A stretch of DNA of 64,000 nucleotides from Leishmania martiniquensis (lineage: Eukaryota > Euglenozoa > Kinetoplastea > Trypanosomatida > Trypanosomatidae), in assembly GCF_017916325.1 (NCBI RefSeq), contig NC_090157.1, forward strand, positions 597,501 through 661,500, written 5' to 3'. Made by a program: the position numbers and the translations under genes. Below the pieces are notes generated by a model. It worked only from the letters and a program-made list of their open reading frames with translations. It did not search any database and had not been told where the DNA came from. Below, in pieces: positions 1-11,237 of this stretch. Within the stretch, counting starts at the first letter, position 1; every line of letters begins with the position of its first letter.

Positions 1-643
1 GAGGGGGGGAAGGGGGGCGACGGAGACAGGGTGAGAAACTCGCCGAGAGATGAAGAGGTGACAGCGCCGGCAGATAGAAAACAGAGAACGCGAGGCTGAC
101 ACAGCCCGCACAGGTACAGAGAAGCAGAGAGAGAGGAATACGCCGAGGAGACCGCAACTGGCAACGAGAGGGAGGGAGGGGGGGTAGGCTTGTGCGCCCG
201 CCCCCATGCCATAGCCTCAACGACATCAAGCAGAGCAGGTATAGTAGCATGAAAACCGACATGCACGTCTCTTGCTGCCGGGTCAGAGCTGTCGGCATCC
301 GCGAGCACGCGCGCCTGCCCCACCGTCCTCCCACTCTCTGCCCCTCTCCCCCACTCCCCAATGCTCGATGGCAGTGCAGCAGATGGAAAGGTGAGGAGCG
401 ACGTCGAGGGAGAGGGAGAGGGGGAGCTGCAGAGCTCTGCGCAGGAAGAGGGAGGGGGAAGGGGATAGCACGATGCCGCATACGAGCAAAGTGCCCGCCG
501 CTGAAGAATCTGGGAACGCTACAGCGACAGTACCGCAGATTCGCGCCCATACACACATGCGTGCGCACACCCCTCCCATCCCGTCGCCCTTCCGGCCCGC
601 GTGCAAAGAGGCGAGCGCGAAAGAGACGCCGAAAAAAAAGAAC
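1..643. other. Intergenic, low complexity; 3' side of MAK16 gene
   Basis: Purine-rich on the plus strand, so pyrimidine-rich on the sense strand of the minus-strand gene cluster, as expected for trypanosomatid untranslated and intergenic DNA. The open frames here are short and biased in composition. I see no gene, RNA or repeat family that I can support. Confidence 0.6.
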
Positions 644-1450
644 CTACCAGTCGAGATCCTCGAGGCGTGCTCGCTGGCGCGGCGCCGACTCCCGCTCCAC
701 TTCCTCCTCAATGACAAGCTTGTCACGCTTTCGACTCTTCATCTTGCTTCGGCCGCCCCGCACCACCTCCTCCTCCTGATCCTCCTCGTCCTCCTCCTCG
801 TCCATCACGTAGTCGGGGAACTCGTCGTCCTCCTCCTTCTCCAGCGCCTCAAACTCCTCGCGGTTCTCCTCCTCGTCGAGCAGCCGCTCGAAGGCCTCCT
901 TGTTGTAGTTGATGACGCTATCGTAGGTGCCCTTGCGCAGACGGTCGAGCAGCTCTTTTTCGATCTCCAGCTCGATGCGGGCCGCGGCCTCCGCCTTCTC
1001 CTCTCGTCGCAGAAGCTTGTCCTCCTGGCGTTTGTTCACCGACACGTACTCGTCCTGCGGCTCCATGAGCATCTTCCGCTTCCGCATCAGGTACTGCTTC
1101 AGCCGCAGTAAACGGGCCTTGATCTTGATCACCAGCTTCTGGTCCCACCACTGCAGCTCGTCATCAATCTGAGCCAGCGCTTTCGGGAAGGAGACGTCGA
1201 GCTTCACTTTCTCCCACTGCCGCCGCGGCAGGTGAGCCCGCTCAGCAGTTTTGATATACAGGTAGAGCTCATCCTCGTGCTCGATGACGGTGGCGTATTG
1301 TGCGTTGGATAGCGGGCACACGCCGCGCTGGCAGAGACCGGTCACGTTGTACGGGTTGCGGCAGAAGCGAACCTTGTCATCGTTCGTCTTGACCTTGAAG
1401 GAGCAGAAGGTCTGCCCCATAATGTTCCACATGGCATCATCGTGGTTCAT
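644..1450 (-). CDS. MAK16: MAK16-like ribosome biogenesis protein
   Basis: A 268-residue protein. The N-terminal ~100 residues show the MAK16 signature: QTFCSFKVKT, then FCRNPYNVTGLC, CPLSNAQYATV and an arginine-rich segment ending near WEKVKLD, with four conserved cysteines that may bind metal. The C-terminal half is charged and helical, with a strongly acidic tract at about residues 185-225 followed by a basic patch, the usual layout of the family. Family knowledge: MAK16 is a nucleolar factor for maturation of the large ribosomal subunit. The ATG at 1450 gives the normal short N-terminus before the conserved core. It is the last gene of the leftward cluster in this window. The identification is firm; the role is inferred by homology. 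Confidence 0.93.
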   Translation of the reverse strand: MNHDDAMWNIMGQTFCSFKVKTNDDKVRFCRNPYNVTGLCQRGVCPLSNAQYATVIEHEDELYLYIKTAERAHLPRRQWEKVKLDVSFPKALAQIDDELQWWDQKLVIKIKARLLRLKQYLMRKRKMLMEPQDEYVSVNKRQEDKLLRREEKAEAAARIELEIEKELLDRLRKGTYDSVINYNKEAFERLLDEEENREEFEALEKEEDDEFPDYVMDEEEDEEDQEEEVVRGGRSKMKSRKRDKLVIEEEVERESAPRQRARLEDLDW

Positions 1451-2113
1451 CGCTGCTAACTAAGAGGCCACTTGAACGTGACAAAAAGGTGAAAAATTCT
1501 AGCTGGCGGGTGGGCCGGCCGCTCCTGTCGAGCGGGAGGGGGAGTGAGGGGAAAGCGAAGGGCGAGGGCTGCCCCCGGTGAGCTTGGCGGGCAGGCACGC
1601 GCACGCAAAGGCTTAGTCGGAGAGGGAAGCGGAGTGCACGTTGTGGGCGGAGGTGGAGGAGATCCGCTGAATCTGCGTTTTATCCCTCGGCCGGTTTCAG
1701 CAGTCAACCAGCGCCCGAACCGCTCGTTCTGTGCAATCGCACAGCACGCAAGAAAAGAGGAGGATAGCGAGAGAGGAAGGGAAGAGGTGCAGGGGTCAGC
1801 GTACATACCCGCCACAGCGAAAGCGCGCGTGTGGGGTCAGGAGGAAAGAAGTGCAGAACAGGAGCTGCAGCGGCATTTTCTTCTCCAGCCAGCCTGCACC
1901 GGCACCAGCGACTTGAGGCAGGCAGAGGTGCCGTCCGTCAGCTGGCCCCTCCTTCCCACCCTCACACACGCGCGTGCCGTCGTCTCGGATTCCATTTTCT
2001 TTGGTCTCGCCCTTTCGACTCTTCCATTGCTGGGAGGGAAGGGGGGGATCGCTGGCGGCTTTGTGTCGCCCTCTGTCATGATGAGCCCCTTCTCTCTCTG
2101 AGTCTCGTTTCGC
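1451..2113. other. Intergenic region between MAK16 and TPR/thioredoxin-like gene
   Basis: Holds the 5' leader of MAK16 and the 3' untranslated region of the gene to its right. Low-complexity sequence with no supported gene. Confidence 0.5.
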
Positions 2114-3382
2114 CTACAGCGGCCCTGTCCAAGCGGGATTGCGGAGACGGTGCACCAGCTCGTGACCCTCGCCGAGGAAGCACGACAGGTGCTTCAGCGC
2201 CGCGCGGCCAAAGGCGTCGCCGCTTACGTGCAGCTTGAGCGCCTCCGTCATAGCACGCTCCAAGTCTCCTTTAAGGAAGAGTGTGATGACGAGAAGGCTG
2301 CGGTCGATTGTATCGTGTGGATTCGACGAAAGTGCCGCTCGCAGCTTCGCTTCGCTATCGCGCATCTCATTCCACGGGCGCGGCGCGTTTTGCATCAATC
2401 GCCACGTCGTCATGGCGCGGTGCGCCTCACTAAGCGGCTTATCGCGAAACGGTTGCAACGTCACCTGCCGGCCAAGGCGCTCCAAGTACGCGTTCTCGAC
2501 GGCTTGTTTGCCCTGCACCAGTTGAGCGAGTCCAGCCCAGGCCAGGCACAAGGCAACGCTGCCATCGTAGTCCTCTCGCGACGCAACGAGCCGATCAACG
2601 TCAGCGGCAACCGCATCGAGGGTTAGCAGTGCTTTTGCGAAGAACTTCTCTGCGTAAAAGGGCTTACGCTCAGCCATCAACCTTCTCCCCATGGCCACCA
2701 TCTTGGCCACATCCACCAGCAGATGCTGCTCCACCCCCTCCTGCTGTGACGATGCGTCGCCACTGCTGTTTGCCAGCGGCGTGGCTGTCGCGATGGAGGA
2801 GACGGGAGTGCCACACGCACCAGACGCCACGATGCGCGCAGGCTTCGCAGAGGATTGAAAGGATGCGAGTCGCCTGCACACCCGCGGCACCTCCTCCGCA
2901 CTCATCTCCGCGAGTGGCATGTCACGAAACGTGTCGGCAATGATACCTTCGAAGATGATCAGCAGCAGTGGATGGCCGCGGCTCTTGCCAAGCTGGGTAC
3001 GGGCATCGCCGAAGGAGCAGCTCGTACAGTCCCATATATAGAGCCTCAGTCGCGCTCCGTACTGCTGCGCGGCGGTCGTGACACTTTTCTGAAACTGGAG
3101 AATACTGTCTGCCGTGACGCCGTCGCCGGGATGCTCATAGCACAACAGAAAGGCATCTTCGCCTCTTCCATGACCTGTGGCACCATCGCCACCGCTGCCG
3201 CTGGCTCTTGGGGCGCTAACACCGCGCACAAAGATCGCCGCGAACTCCCGCTCACTTGTAACGAAGCTCACCGTCACGGGCGGGGTTGAAGAAGGCCCAG
3301 AACTCGAGGTGTTGCCAACGCTGACACTGAGGCTGTCCGAACAGCGCGCAGTGCTAGCGTCGCCGGCGATATCGGAGCTCAT
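2114..3382 (-). CDS. Hypothetical thioredoxin-like / TPR-like protein
   Basis: 422 residues, not assigned to a known family. Residues ~75-170 read like a thioredoxin-type alpha/beta domain: a strand around AFLLCYEH, a long helix, a strand LRLYIWDC and a GHPLLLIIFEG segment that resembles the cis-proline strand. There is no CxxC at the classical active-site position; the only close cysteine pair is CTSC (~120), in a different place, so redox activity should not be assumed. The C-terminal half (~220-420) is helical with TPR-like spacing (GRRLMAERKPFYAEKFFAKAL, later KGDLERAMTEAL). The ATG at 3382 is a true ATG and the first in frame. A scaffold or adaptor role is only a guess. Confidence 0.75.
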   Translation of the reverse strand: MSSDIAGDASTARCSDSLSVSVGNTSSSGPSSTPPVTVSFVTSEREFAAIFVRGVSAPRASGSGGDGATGHGRGEDAFLLCYEHPGDGVTADSILQFQKSVTTAAQQYGARLRLYIWDCTSCSFGDARTQLGKSRGHPLLLIIFEGIIADTFRDMPLAEMSAEEVPRVCRRLASFQSSAKPARIVASGACGTPVSSIATATPLANSSGDASSQQEGVEQHLLVDVAKMVAMGRRLMAERKPFYAEKFFAKALLTLDAVAADVDRLVASREDYDGSVALCLAWAGLAQLVQGKQAVENAYLERLGRQVTLQPFRDKPLSEAHRAMTTWRLMQNAPRPWNEMRDSEAKLRAALSSNPHDTIDRSLLVITLFLKGDLERAMTEALKLHVSGDAFGRAALKHLSCFLGEGHELVHRLRNPAWTGPL

Positions 3383-4279
3383 CTACAGTAAGGGTGCGCT
3401 TTCGAGTGTGGCGTACAGCCGCTACAAGGGATGTGCCAAAATACATGCGCGCCCAGAGAAGATAAGGTTAGCACCTCACACGGCACACGACGCGAGTGGG
3501 ATGAAGAAGAGTAAAGCGCACTCATGCGCGCATTCGTGGGCGGATAAGAAAGAGTGCATGCGCCGGGACGGCATAGGGCGCCATGGTGCCTTGGCGCATG
3601 CACCTTGGCAGAAGACATACCACACTCTCCTGACTGCAGAGAGCCCTGCAGGCAAGTGTACACGGCAAAGAAGGCCGGAGGTCCCTTCCCCCACCCCCTA
3701 CTCGCCCCGCTGCTTCACTCGCGAGGGGCCAAGTGACACCGTCAGGCGCTTCTGCAGATCTTTGTGTATCGATGCACGAGCTCAGTGCGTGTCCAAGGAG
3801 TGTGACCATCATTGGAGCGAGCACAGAGCACAGTCAAAGCTGAAAGGGAAAGAGGGGGGAGGGGGCAAATCAACGAAGAAGGCGCGCAAGAGGTGGAGAC
3901 AAAGAGGCAGGGCACATGCACGAAGATCTTCCCGGGAGCTCTTCGTTCACACACCCACGCGCACGCACACCGTGCACACCGCGCATCCTGACGAGAGTGT
4001 ACTACTCGTCAGAAAGGAGTAGAAAAGGGGGAGAGAGAAGCAGGAGAAGAAAAAAAAGTTTGCTCCAATACATGACGAGAGGTGTACATCGCATATGATT
4101 TCCCATCCAGGCACATCGAAAAAAAAAGAGGACAATTCTGTGCCAGCCAAACCTGCGACGAGCGGAGAGGGAGAGCAGCAGCGGGAGGGGGCTGCAGCTT
4201 CTGCGGCTGCTGTCGTGTTCATGATGGCTTGGCCACAACAGGAGCAGAACGGAGGTGACGAGAGGGATGTGGACGGCCG
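3383..4279. other. Intergenic, nothing recognised
   Basis: Purine-rich on the plus strand with several A-runs, which are T-runs on the sense strand and so probably polypyrimidine/splice signals for the thioredoxin-like gene. No convincing coding sequence or RNA. Confidence 0.5.
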
Positions 4280-5881
4280 TCATCGGCCTTGCAGGCTGAT
4301 GTCGACGCGCTGCTCTGTGTTTCGGTCAACACACGTGGTAAAAACGCCATCCCTCGCCTCGCAATGCATTTCGTCATGGTGGCCCTCACCGCTCGTTGTC
4401 ACGTACACCCCTTCGCCGTCCGGCACATCGGCCTTCCATCGGCCATGGTACGTCCCGCCCCCTCGCACCTGCAGCGAGCCCTCGCCTTCCTTCTTATCCT
4501 GCATCCACTCCCCAGTGTATGAGACGGCGGAGGACGTGTACGCACCGTAGCCGTGGCGCTTTCCATTCACATAGGCTCCGGTGTACCGCCGTAACTCGCC
4601 GCTCGCGTCTGTCGATTCGTACGTGCCACGGCCGTGAAAGCGACCTCGCTGCCACTCGCCAACGTAGTAGCTCCCGTCAGCGAAAGAACAGGTCGCCTGG
4701 CCATGCAGAGAGCCGTACCGCCATTGCCCCGTCACACGAGCCGCGGTACTGCAGTTGCTGGTCAAGCTGCCATGCCCATGCGGCATGCCATGCATCCACT
4801 CCCCGATATACACATCGCCGTTGCTGCACCACTTCGTGCCTCGCCCATGCTCGCGCCCCCGTAGCCAGCCACCCTCGTACTTGGTCCCGCTTGGGTAGAT
4901 GTAGGTGCCACTGCCCTCGTACAGGCCGCACACCCAGTCCCCCTTGTATACGTGCCCGTCATTGTAGACGTACTCGCCGTAGCCGTGAAGAGTGTTCTCG
5001 ACGAACTCGCCCACGTACACCCCCTCCGGCTCGACAAGCTCACCTTTGCCGTGCAGCTTGTCATCGAGCCAGGAGCCTTGGTAGAGAAGGCGGTGCTCAC
5101 CGCTGTGGTATGTTCCGGCTCCGCAGCGCTGGCCGACGAACCACTGGCCCTCGTACACATCGTTCATGGGCTGCGAGCGACGCAAGCACCCTCTCCCGTG
5201 CGGGTGGCAGTTCTTCCAGTGGCCCTCGTAGATGGCCGTGCCGTCGGGAAAAGCGAAGGTCTGGTACCCCTCAGGCTGCAGGGAGGTGAGGCGTTCCTCT
5301 ACCGCGAGGTTCACTTTCTTCCACACCGATAGCATGCCCTTCACAGCGGCCGCGCTTGCCTGCGCCCACGCGGTCCGACGTGCTTGCTGGCGCTGCAGCA
5401 TTTCCAACCTGCCCTGTTTATCAAGCTCCTCGAGCTGCTGTTCGCTGCGGCTTAAGGCAAAGGCAAGGTGTTGCTGCCGCTGGGCATGCAGTGGATGCAG
5501 GAGGAGGCGCGATGCGTCCTTTGGAATGGTCATGGTGAACGCAGGCAGCCGCGGCTCGACTGAAGTGGGGTTCGAGCCCGCGGTAGGGAGATGGTTTAGT
5601 GGCCCCGAAGTCCCTTGCGTCGTGGATGGGACGACAATGAGTGAGGGATATCCTCCTGGTGCGTGCAGCGCAGTACGGGGCCAGCAGGACGCGCGCCGGG
5701 TCGATACAGTACCACCACATAACACGGTTCTGCGATGTGACTTCAACGCGGTTGCTACGGTATCGGACTCCATGTGCTCCGTTGCGGCACCCTGAGGCAC
5801 CAACAGATCCGTAGCTTCCTTGGGCGGAGACACATGCCGCCGCCGCCACGGCGAGTCAGCCTCGAGACAAGTCCCCTCCAT
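4280..5881 (-). CDS. MORN-repeat protein
   Basis: 533 residues. From about residue 218 to 505 I count twelve MORN-type repeats (pattern YxGxWxxGxxxGxGxxxxxxG), for example YEGHWKNCHPHGRG, YVGEFVENTLHGYG and YTGAYVNGKRHGYG. Residues ~134-175 are a probable coiled coil rich in Q, E and R. The first ~115 residues are low complexity and may not all be translated: an internal ATG at 5533 (residue 117) just before the coiled coil is a plausible alternative start. MORN proteins in trypanosomatids are often cytoskeletal, at the flagellar collar, hook complex or axoneme; that localisation is family knowledge, not visible here. No enzymatic domain such as a PIP kinase is attached. Confidence 0.88.
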   Translation of the reverse strand: MEGTCLEADSPWRRRHVSPPKEATDLLVPQGAATEHMESDTVATALKSHRRTVLCGGTVSTRRASCWPRTALHAPGGYPSLIVVPSTTQGTSGPLNHLPTAGSNPTSVEPRLPAFTMTIPKDASRLLLHPLHAQRQQHLAFALSRSEQQLEELDKQGRLEMLQRQQARRTAWAQASAAAVKGMLSVWKKVNLAVEERLTSLQPEGYQTFAFPDGTAIYEGHWKNCHPHGRGCLRRSQPMNDVYEGQWFVGQRCGAGTYHSGEHRLLYQGSWLDDKLHGKGELVEPEGVYVGEFVENTLHGYGEYVYNDGHVYKGDWVCGLYEGSGTYIYPSGTKYEGGWLRGREHGRGTKWCSNGDVYIGEWMHGMPHGHGSLTSNCSTAARVTGQWRYGSLHGQATCSFADGSYYVGEWQRGRFHGRGTYESTDASGELRRYTGAYVNGKRHGYGAYTSSAVSYTGEWMQDKKEGEGSLQVRGGGTYHGRWKADVPDGEGVYVTTSGEGHHDEMHCEARDGVFTTCVDRNTEQRVDISLQGR

Positions 5882-7881
5882 CCCCGGTGGCTAAGGCAAA
5901 GCGAAAAAAAAGGAGACTGCGCTTTTGCCCGCCGACGCACAGGTGAGGAGTGAAAGCAACGCACTTGAGGGGGGAGGGGGTTCCAAGCACGAGCCCCCAC
6001 TTGCGCACCCCTGAGAGATGAGGAAAGAGGGGTCGATCGAAGAAGAAAATGGGCCGATGGAGGGAGGTGGCGCGGCAGAAAGGGAAAAGCGCCACAGTCG
6101 CTGTGGCCACCCTTTCCTCCTCTGCGCGCCTGTGTGTGCGGGTGCGTGTGCGTGTGTGTGTAAATGTCAGCCCTGCCTGTGCTCCGGTCGTAGCATTGTG
6201 GAAGAGAGGCTGAAACCAAGGCAGCCTTCATCAGGTACGGATGTCTGCCGTCGCCTCTGCAACTGTGCAAGCCTTTCCGTTAAGCTGATGCGACGAAGAT
6301 GATGGAGCGTCATCAGTCAGAGGGAGGTGGGGAAGTACATGAGCAGTGCAAGAGAGAGCGTGAGCGAATGGGACCAAGGCGGCAGCGCATTGCAAAGAAG
6401 TCAATGGCGCTCTGATACACAGAGAGAGAACACGGCACCCAGGCCACGGTGCCGCGTACGCAACTCTTACCACTGACATTCGCTTTCGATTTCTAGGGCG
6501 GAGCGAGCGAGAAAGGGACGAGGGCGAAAGCTCGAAGGATGGGAGGCGCTGTTGCACAAGCTACGTTACGTTGCTAGTTTGGTAGAGATTTCTGAGCGCT
6601 GACGGGCACCCAGCGACTTCCTTACGCAGCCATTCGTGGCCCGCGCCCCCACCACCCCTGTCGCTGCCTCCTGTCTGTCCACCAAAGTCTCTGCGAGCTC
6701 CTGCGCCGGCGCTCCCCTCGTCGGCTGCGCATCCCAACTCCGCCGAAAATGCAGTTCGTATGGCGTCAGGCCCCTCCTCATTCACCTCTCTGCTCGTTCG
6801 GCCAACACGCCATTGGTTTCTCTTCTGTTCATTCAAAGTCGCCGCCGCCGCCGCCGCCGCCTCGCCCTTTTCCGCAATGCGCATGCACCGCCTGCGCAGT
6901 GAAAATGCGAGAAAAGGCACGAAAATATGCTGCGGCAGAGCAGAAGACTGCGCCCACCCTACCCACACCCCCTCTCACTCGATCGGTCTCTCTCTCTTCG
7001 TCTTCGAAACTATCCGAGTGGGAGTGGGGAAGCCTGCCGGCGGTCACCATGAACAAGAGGGACGCGCACGCACCCCATCATCCGATGGGCGAGAGGGGAG
7101 AGAGACGACGAGGGGGAGGGGACAGAAAGAGTAGCGGAGAGAGCCGGAGGTGGGAAAGAAAACGACGAACAAAGAAAAAGACAACTCAGCACAGCATCCC
7201 CCCTCCCCTCCCCCGCACATGTGAGAACGGCTGTGCTGCGGCCCACCGACTGAGACGAACCGTCCTCCAGAAACAACAAAAAAAAAAAGAGGAGTGTCAT
7301 AATCAACGGAGAGAAAAGGGGGAAGGAGAAGGAAACGGAAAGGGAAAGGGGAAGGAGAAGCCGTACAGAAACACACCAAGAGAGCGAGCGTCAACGCGCG
7401 ACACGACGGCAAAAAGAGGGGAGGAGGAGGAGGAGGAGGGGAAGAATGTGGGCAGAGAGGAGCGATGAGAAGCGGGAAAAAGAGACTCACACATACGCCA
7501 CACACGAGCATACCCACAACCACACACGCACGCTACACGCCCCCCCCACCTCTTTCCACTCCCACGCACGCTCAGGGTGAGAGACGCGCACCGCCGACAG
7601 CAACACCCGCCCAAGACGATAAAAGACACAAAAAGAAGGAAGGAAAGCGACAAAGAGGGGATAAGGTCCGGAGGTACGGGGTGGCTCAGGTGACATCGCG
7701 GACTCCCACTCCACACACACACACACACCTTCCCAATCAGCCGCCCCCCTTCGCAGGACGAGAATAAGCCGATGACTTACTTCGTCGATGGCAGTCGCTT
7801 CCTCTCCGCCATGAACATGGGCCCGCCCGCCCAAAAGGGAAGGTGAAGCTGATGGGATGCAGCTGTGCCTTTCGGCATCCT
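5882..7881. other. 2-kb intergenic region, low complexity
   Basis: Separates centrin (right) from the MORN gene (left). It contains a (GCC)7 tract at 6841, GGA repeats near 7420-7440, a GA-rich block at ~7080-7450 and CA repeats near 7713-7730. Open frames here follow the simple repeats and lack protein-like composition. I see no gene. Confidence 0.55.
6841..6861. repeat. (GCC)7 microsatellite
   Basis: Seven perfect GCC units in the intergenic region downstream of centrin. Confidence 0.9.
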
Positions 7882-8331
7882 CTACTTGCCACGCATCTGA
7901 AGCATCACACTCTTGAACTCTTCAAAGGACACCTCGCCATCGCCGTCCTCATCAGCCTCGGCAATCATCTCCCTCAGCACATCGTCGCCGGGGTTCTCAC
8001 CCAGCAGCTTCGCAACCTCCTTTAAGTTGGAGAAGGAGATCTTGCCCTTCTTGTCGAGGTCGAAGAGCTGAAAGGCTTTGAGGATTTCCTCTGGGGAGTC
8101 CTTCGGCGCCATGCGCGCCTTGATCATGGATTCAAACTCGCTGTACTCCACCAGGCCGTTCGAGTTGGTGTGCATAGAGCGAATAATGTGCTCCACCTCG
8201 TCGCGCGGCAGGTCGCCGAAGCCGAGACCCTTCATCGCTAGCGCCATCTCCTCCGCGTCAATAGCGCCAGATCCGTCGGCGTCGAACAGGTTGAAGGCCT
8301 CCCGAATCTGCTCGTCCGTAAGCGCAGCCAT
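7882..8331 (-). CDS. CEN1: Centrin
   Basis: 149 residues with four EF-hand units: [12 protein letters not shown], a degenerate [23 protein letters not shown] and [12 protein letters not shown]. Loops one and four keep all canonical calcium ligands; loop two lacks the first aspartate; loop three has lysine and serine/asparagine at ligand positions. The ATG at 8331 opens the protein-like sequence (MAALTDEQ); the frame is open further upstream, but that part is not protein-like. The sequence agrees with Leishmania centrin 1 as I remember it. Family knowledge: a basal-body and centrosomal calcium-binding protein needed for basal-body duplication and cytokinesis; deletion in L. donovani blocks amastigote growth. 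The 331-bp tandem array lies about 0.6 kb upstream of this start. Confidence 0.96.
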   Translation of the reverse strand: MAALTDEQIREAFNLFDADGSGAIDAEEMALAMKGLGFGDLPRDEVEHIIRSMHTNSNGLVEYSEFESMIKARMAPKDSPEEILKAFQLFDLDKKGKISFSNLKEVAKLLGENPGDDVLREMIAEADEDGDGEVSFEEFKSVMLQMRGK

Positions 8332-11237
8332 CTTGACCGAGTGACACACAAACTGCGGCGGTAGAAAACAGAGCGTGATGGGATACAAACAAAGTCTATC
8401 TAGTATTCAATCGAATGCAAACTGCTGTCGATGAGTGCTTCGTACACGTGCGAATATCTGTGCGCGCCTCCTTCATGCGTGAGGGCGCCACCCCCGAAGA
8501 CGCCGCAGTCGAAAACCACGCCGTGCATGGTGAACCCACGAAAACGAAAAAAAATAGCAGAGGTCACAGAGTAGAGGACGACAAGTTGGCAGAAGAGAAG
8601 AGATCGCTTCACCTGGATCACTCACGCGATTGATCCCACCCCGGCGAGAGCGCCACGTCCTGTACACCCACACGCCGCCTGCGCCCACGCGTCGGAAAAC
8701 TATTGGACCTCCGCGGTAACCAACGCCCGTCTGCTAGGCGTTCCCCTTATGAGCATTTTCATCTCCTCCGCACCCTTTTTCGCCCTTTTCACTCTTCGAG
8801 CGCCTGACGCCTTCACCTAGGGTGCACCAGCTCTTCTCCTCACCAGTAGCGTCACCTTTCTGCGCATAAGCGCTTACCCGACTCCCGCCGACGTACGATA
8901 TCACACTTCGCCTGCAGCGCCGTCAGGGTACGAATCGACGGTGTAACAAACTCGCTTTTTTCACCTGCAGCGCGCGCACGCGCCGCATCCAAAGGTGTCC
9001 TAAGCTTGAATTCTCATCACGCACAGACGCGCAGCACGGGTCGCACACACAGACGCACTCGTGACCCGAACCTCGGGTACGCCGCCCGGAAGGCGGTGCA
9101 GCGTCCCCCCTCCTCCGCACCGGGTGTCCGTAGCGCCCGCGTTCCGACCATGCCCGGGTTCCTGGCCACAGGCACGTCGCGAGCGGGGGCATCGTCACCG
9201 TCACGCACAATGAGCACGCCCGCACACAGGTACAGTGGCAGCGCCACGCGCCGTCAGGGTACGAATCGACGGTGTAACAAACTCGCTTTTTTCACCTGCA
9301 GCGCGCGCACGCGCCGCATCCAAAGGTGTCCTAAGCTTGAATTCTCATCACGCACAGACGCGCAGCACGGGTCGCACACACAGACGCACTCGTGACCCGA
9401 ACCTCGGGTACGCCGCCCGGAAGGCGGTGCAGCGTCCCCCCTCCTCCGCACCGGGTGTCCGTAGCGCCCGCGTTCCGACCATGCCCGGGTTCCTGGCCAC
9501 AGGCACGTCGCGAGCGGGGGCATCGTCACCGTCACGCACAATGAGCACGCCCGCACACAGGTACAGTGGCAGCGCCACGCGCCGTCAGGGTACGAATCGA
9601 CGGTGTAACAAACTCGCTTTTTTCACCTGCAGCGCGCGCACGCGCCGCATCCAAAGGTGTCCTAAGCTTGAATTCTCATCACGCACAGACGCGCAGCACG
9701 GGTCGCACACACAGACGCACTCGTGACCCGAACCTCGGGTACGCCGCCCGGAAGGCGGTGCAGCGTCCCCCCTCCTCCGCACCGGGTGTCCGTAGAACTC
9801 GCACTCTGTTCAGGAGGAGGCCTCAATCGGAGGTGGACAGTATGCAGTGTGCTTTCAAAGGAGAGTTCTTGGAAGGGGAAGAGAGCGAGGCGAGGACAGA
9901 GAGGGAAGCGATGGGCGCAGTTACGGGAAGACAGCAAAGAAGCGAGTTAGTCGACCGGTATGTCGGGTTCTTTGCTTCAGGAAGCGAGGACCCAAGGAGG
10001 TAGGGTGTGCTTAGTTGTTGGGGGGAGGGGGAGCCGGTGGCGAGATGTATGTGGGCAGCACTCAGGAGACGACACGCTAAGAGAGAATGTTCGTCGAAGG
10101 TGGCGAGGAAAAGGGTGGACGGCTGCCTCGCAAAGAGGAGGGGGGAGGGGCATGGACTACCGCAGCAGAGCCTTACTGCCTCGGTATGTTGGAGGCGCGA
10201 GGGGGTTGACGGAGGAGGAAAGAGATGGGCGTAGGCAACTCTCTGCACCTGTGCAGAGTGCGCACGCTCATTGGTGTTTGCTCTGTCATCCGCTGACGTT
10301 GTGAGGCTTTCGTTTTTTTCCTTGATGACATTGTGAAGGAGGAATATATGCCAAAAGGGAAAAAAGGAGTTACCGCAGCAACGCGGAAGGAATCAAGCTG
10401 CGCGCGCTGCCGGCAAGGCACAGGATGCGCTGGAGTACCCACCCCTCGTCTGTGACTCAAAGCACGCGCAAGGGCAGCTTTCAAACGTCGGCAACAAGAG
10501 CGGCGCCGAGAAATGGGCTAATAGGCGCAGTCCAGACACAAAGCTCCGTAGGGACACCCTGAGACGTTTCCTCGAAGGTGAAGGAAACATACTCAAAGAA
10601 AAAAAACGGCAAAAAGAGGCGACTGAAACGTTCGTCTTGTAATCCTGCACACGACAACGGCAGAGCGCGGCGTGCGTCGGAGGTAGGAAAGCAAGACGGT
10701 GGAGCGATCTCCCGATCTCATACGATGTGCGTGCAGGCGTACCTGTGCGTCTCCGCCTACGCCACCGCGGAGGCAGGGAAGGAGGAAAGAAACACACAGC
10801 ATGAGCGAGATAAAGAGGGAGAGTCCCGCTACCGCTGTGCCTGCCGACTTTACACGATGGATTGCTTGCGCGTCAGCACAGTCACTGGCACGTCTTTCCT
10901 CAACTTTCACGAGTCACTATCCGCTGATTTGTTCGCACCCTCCCTTGGTGTGGGAAGGCCGCCCCAGCGACGAGGCTGCGCCGGCACACCGTACCATTCG
11001 GTGTAGCCTTGCTATCCAACGAATTCCCTGCGCTCCTCGCAGACTTTTCCAGCCTTGCTCTCCTCTTACCGTTCGACAAAGAGGCAGGTGGACTGCGGTA
11101 GAGACGGCAAAAAGAGCTGGAGGGGAGTGAAAGAAACGTCAGGCAAGAACCGACACTCGGAGGACGGCAGGACGCGATGGGCGCGTGAGCATTCCCGTGA
11201 CTATGCAGAATGTATTGTAGGGTTCGCGCTTGTCAGG
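8332..11237. other. 2.9-kb intergenic region between aquaporin and centrin
   Basis: Should contain the aquaporin 3' untranslated region and centrin 5' leader. Apart from the 331-bp tandem array at 8918-9795 I find no conserved feature. Open frames inside the array repeat because the DNA repeats; they are not supported as genes. Confidence 0.6.
8918..9795. repeat. 331-bp tandem repeat array, about 2.65 copies
   Basis: The phrase CGTCAGGGTACGAATCGACG starts at 8921, 9252 and 9583, exactly 331 bp apart. By eye the copies look identical. The third stops at GTGTCCGTAG (9795), two thirds through the unit, and unique sequence (AACTCGCACT) follows. It lies outside any supported gene, between aquaporin and centrin. 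Near-perfect identity implies recent expansion or homogenisation. Confidence 0.95.

Noticed and set aside
5569..5579. T-loop-like GGTTCGAGCCC suggesting a tRNA
   Set aside because: It is inside the MORN gene, and no acceptor, D or anticodon stems can be formed around it.
8918..9795. Tandem repeats as a CRISPR-like array or repeated gene
   Set aside because: 331-bp identical units without spacers in a eukaryotic intergenic region; frames inside recur only because the DNA repeats.
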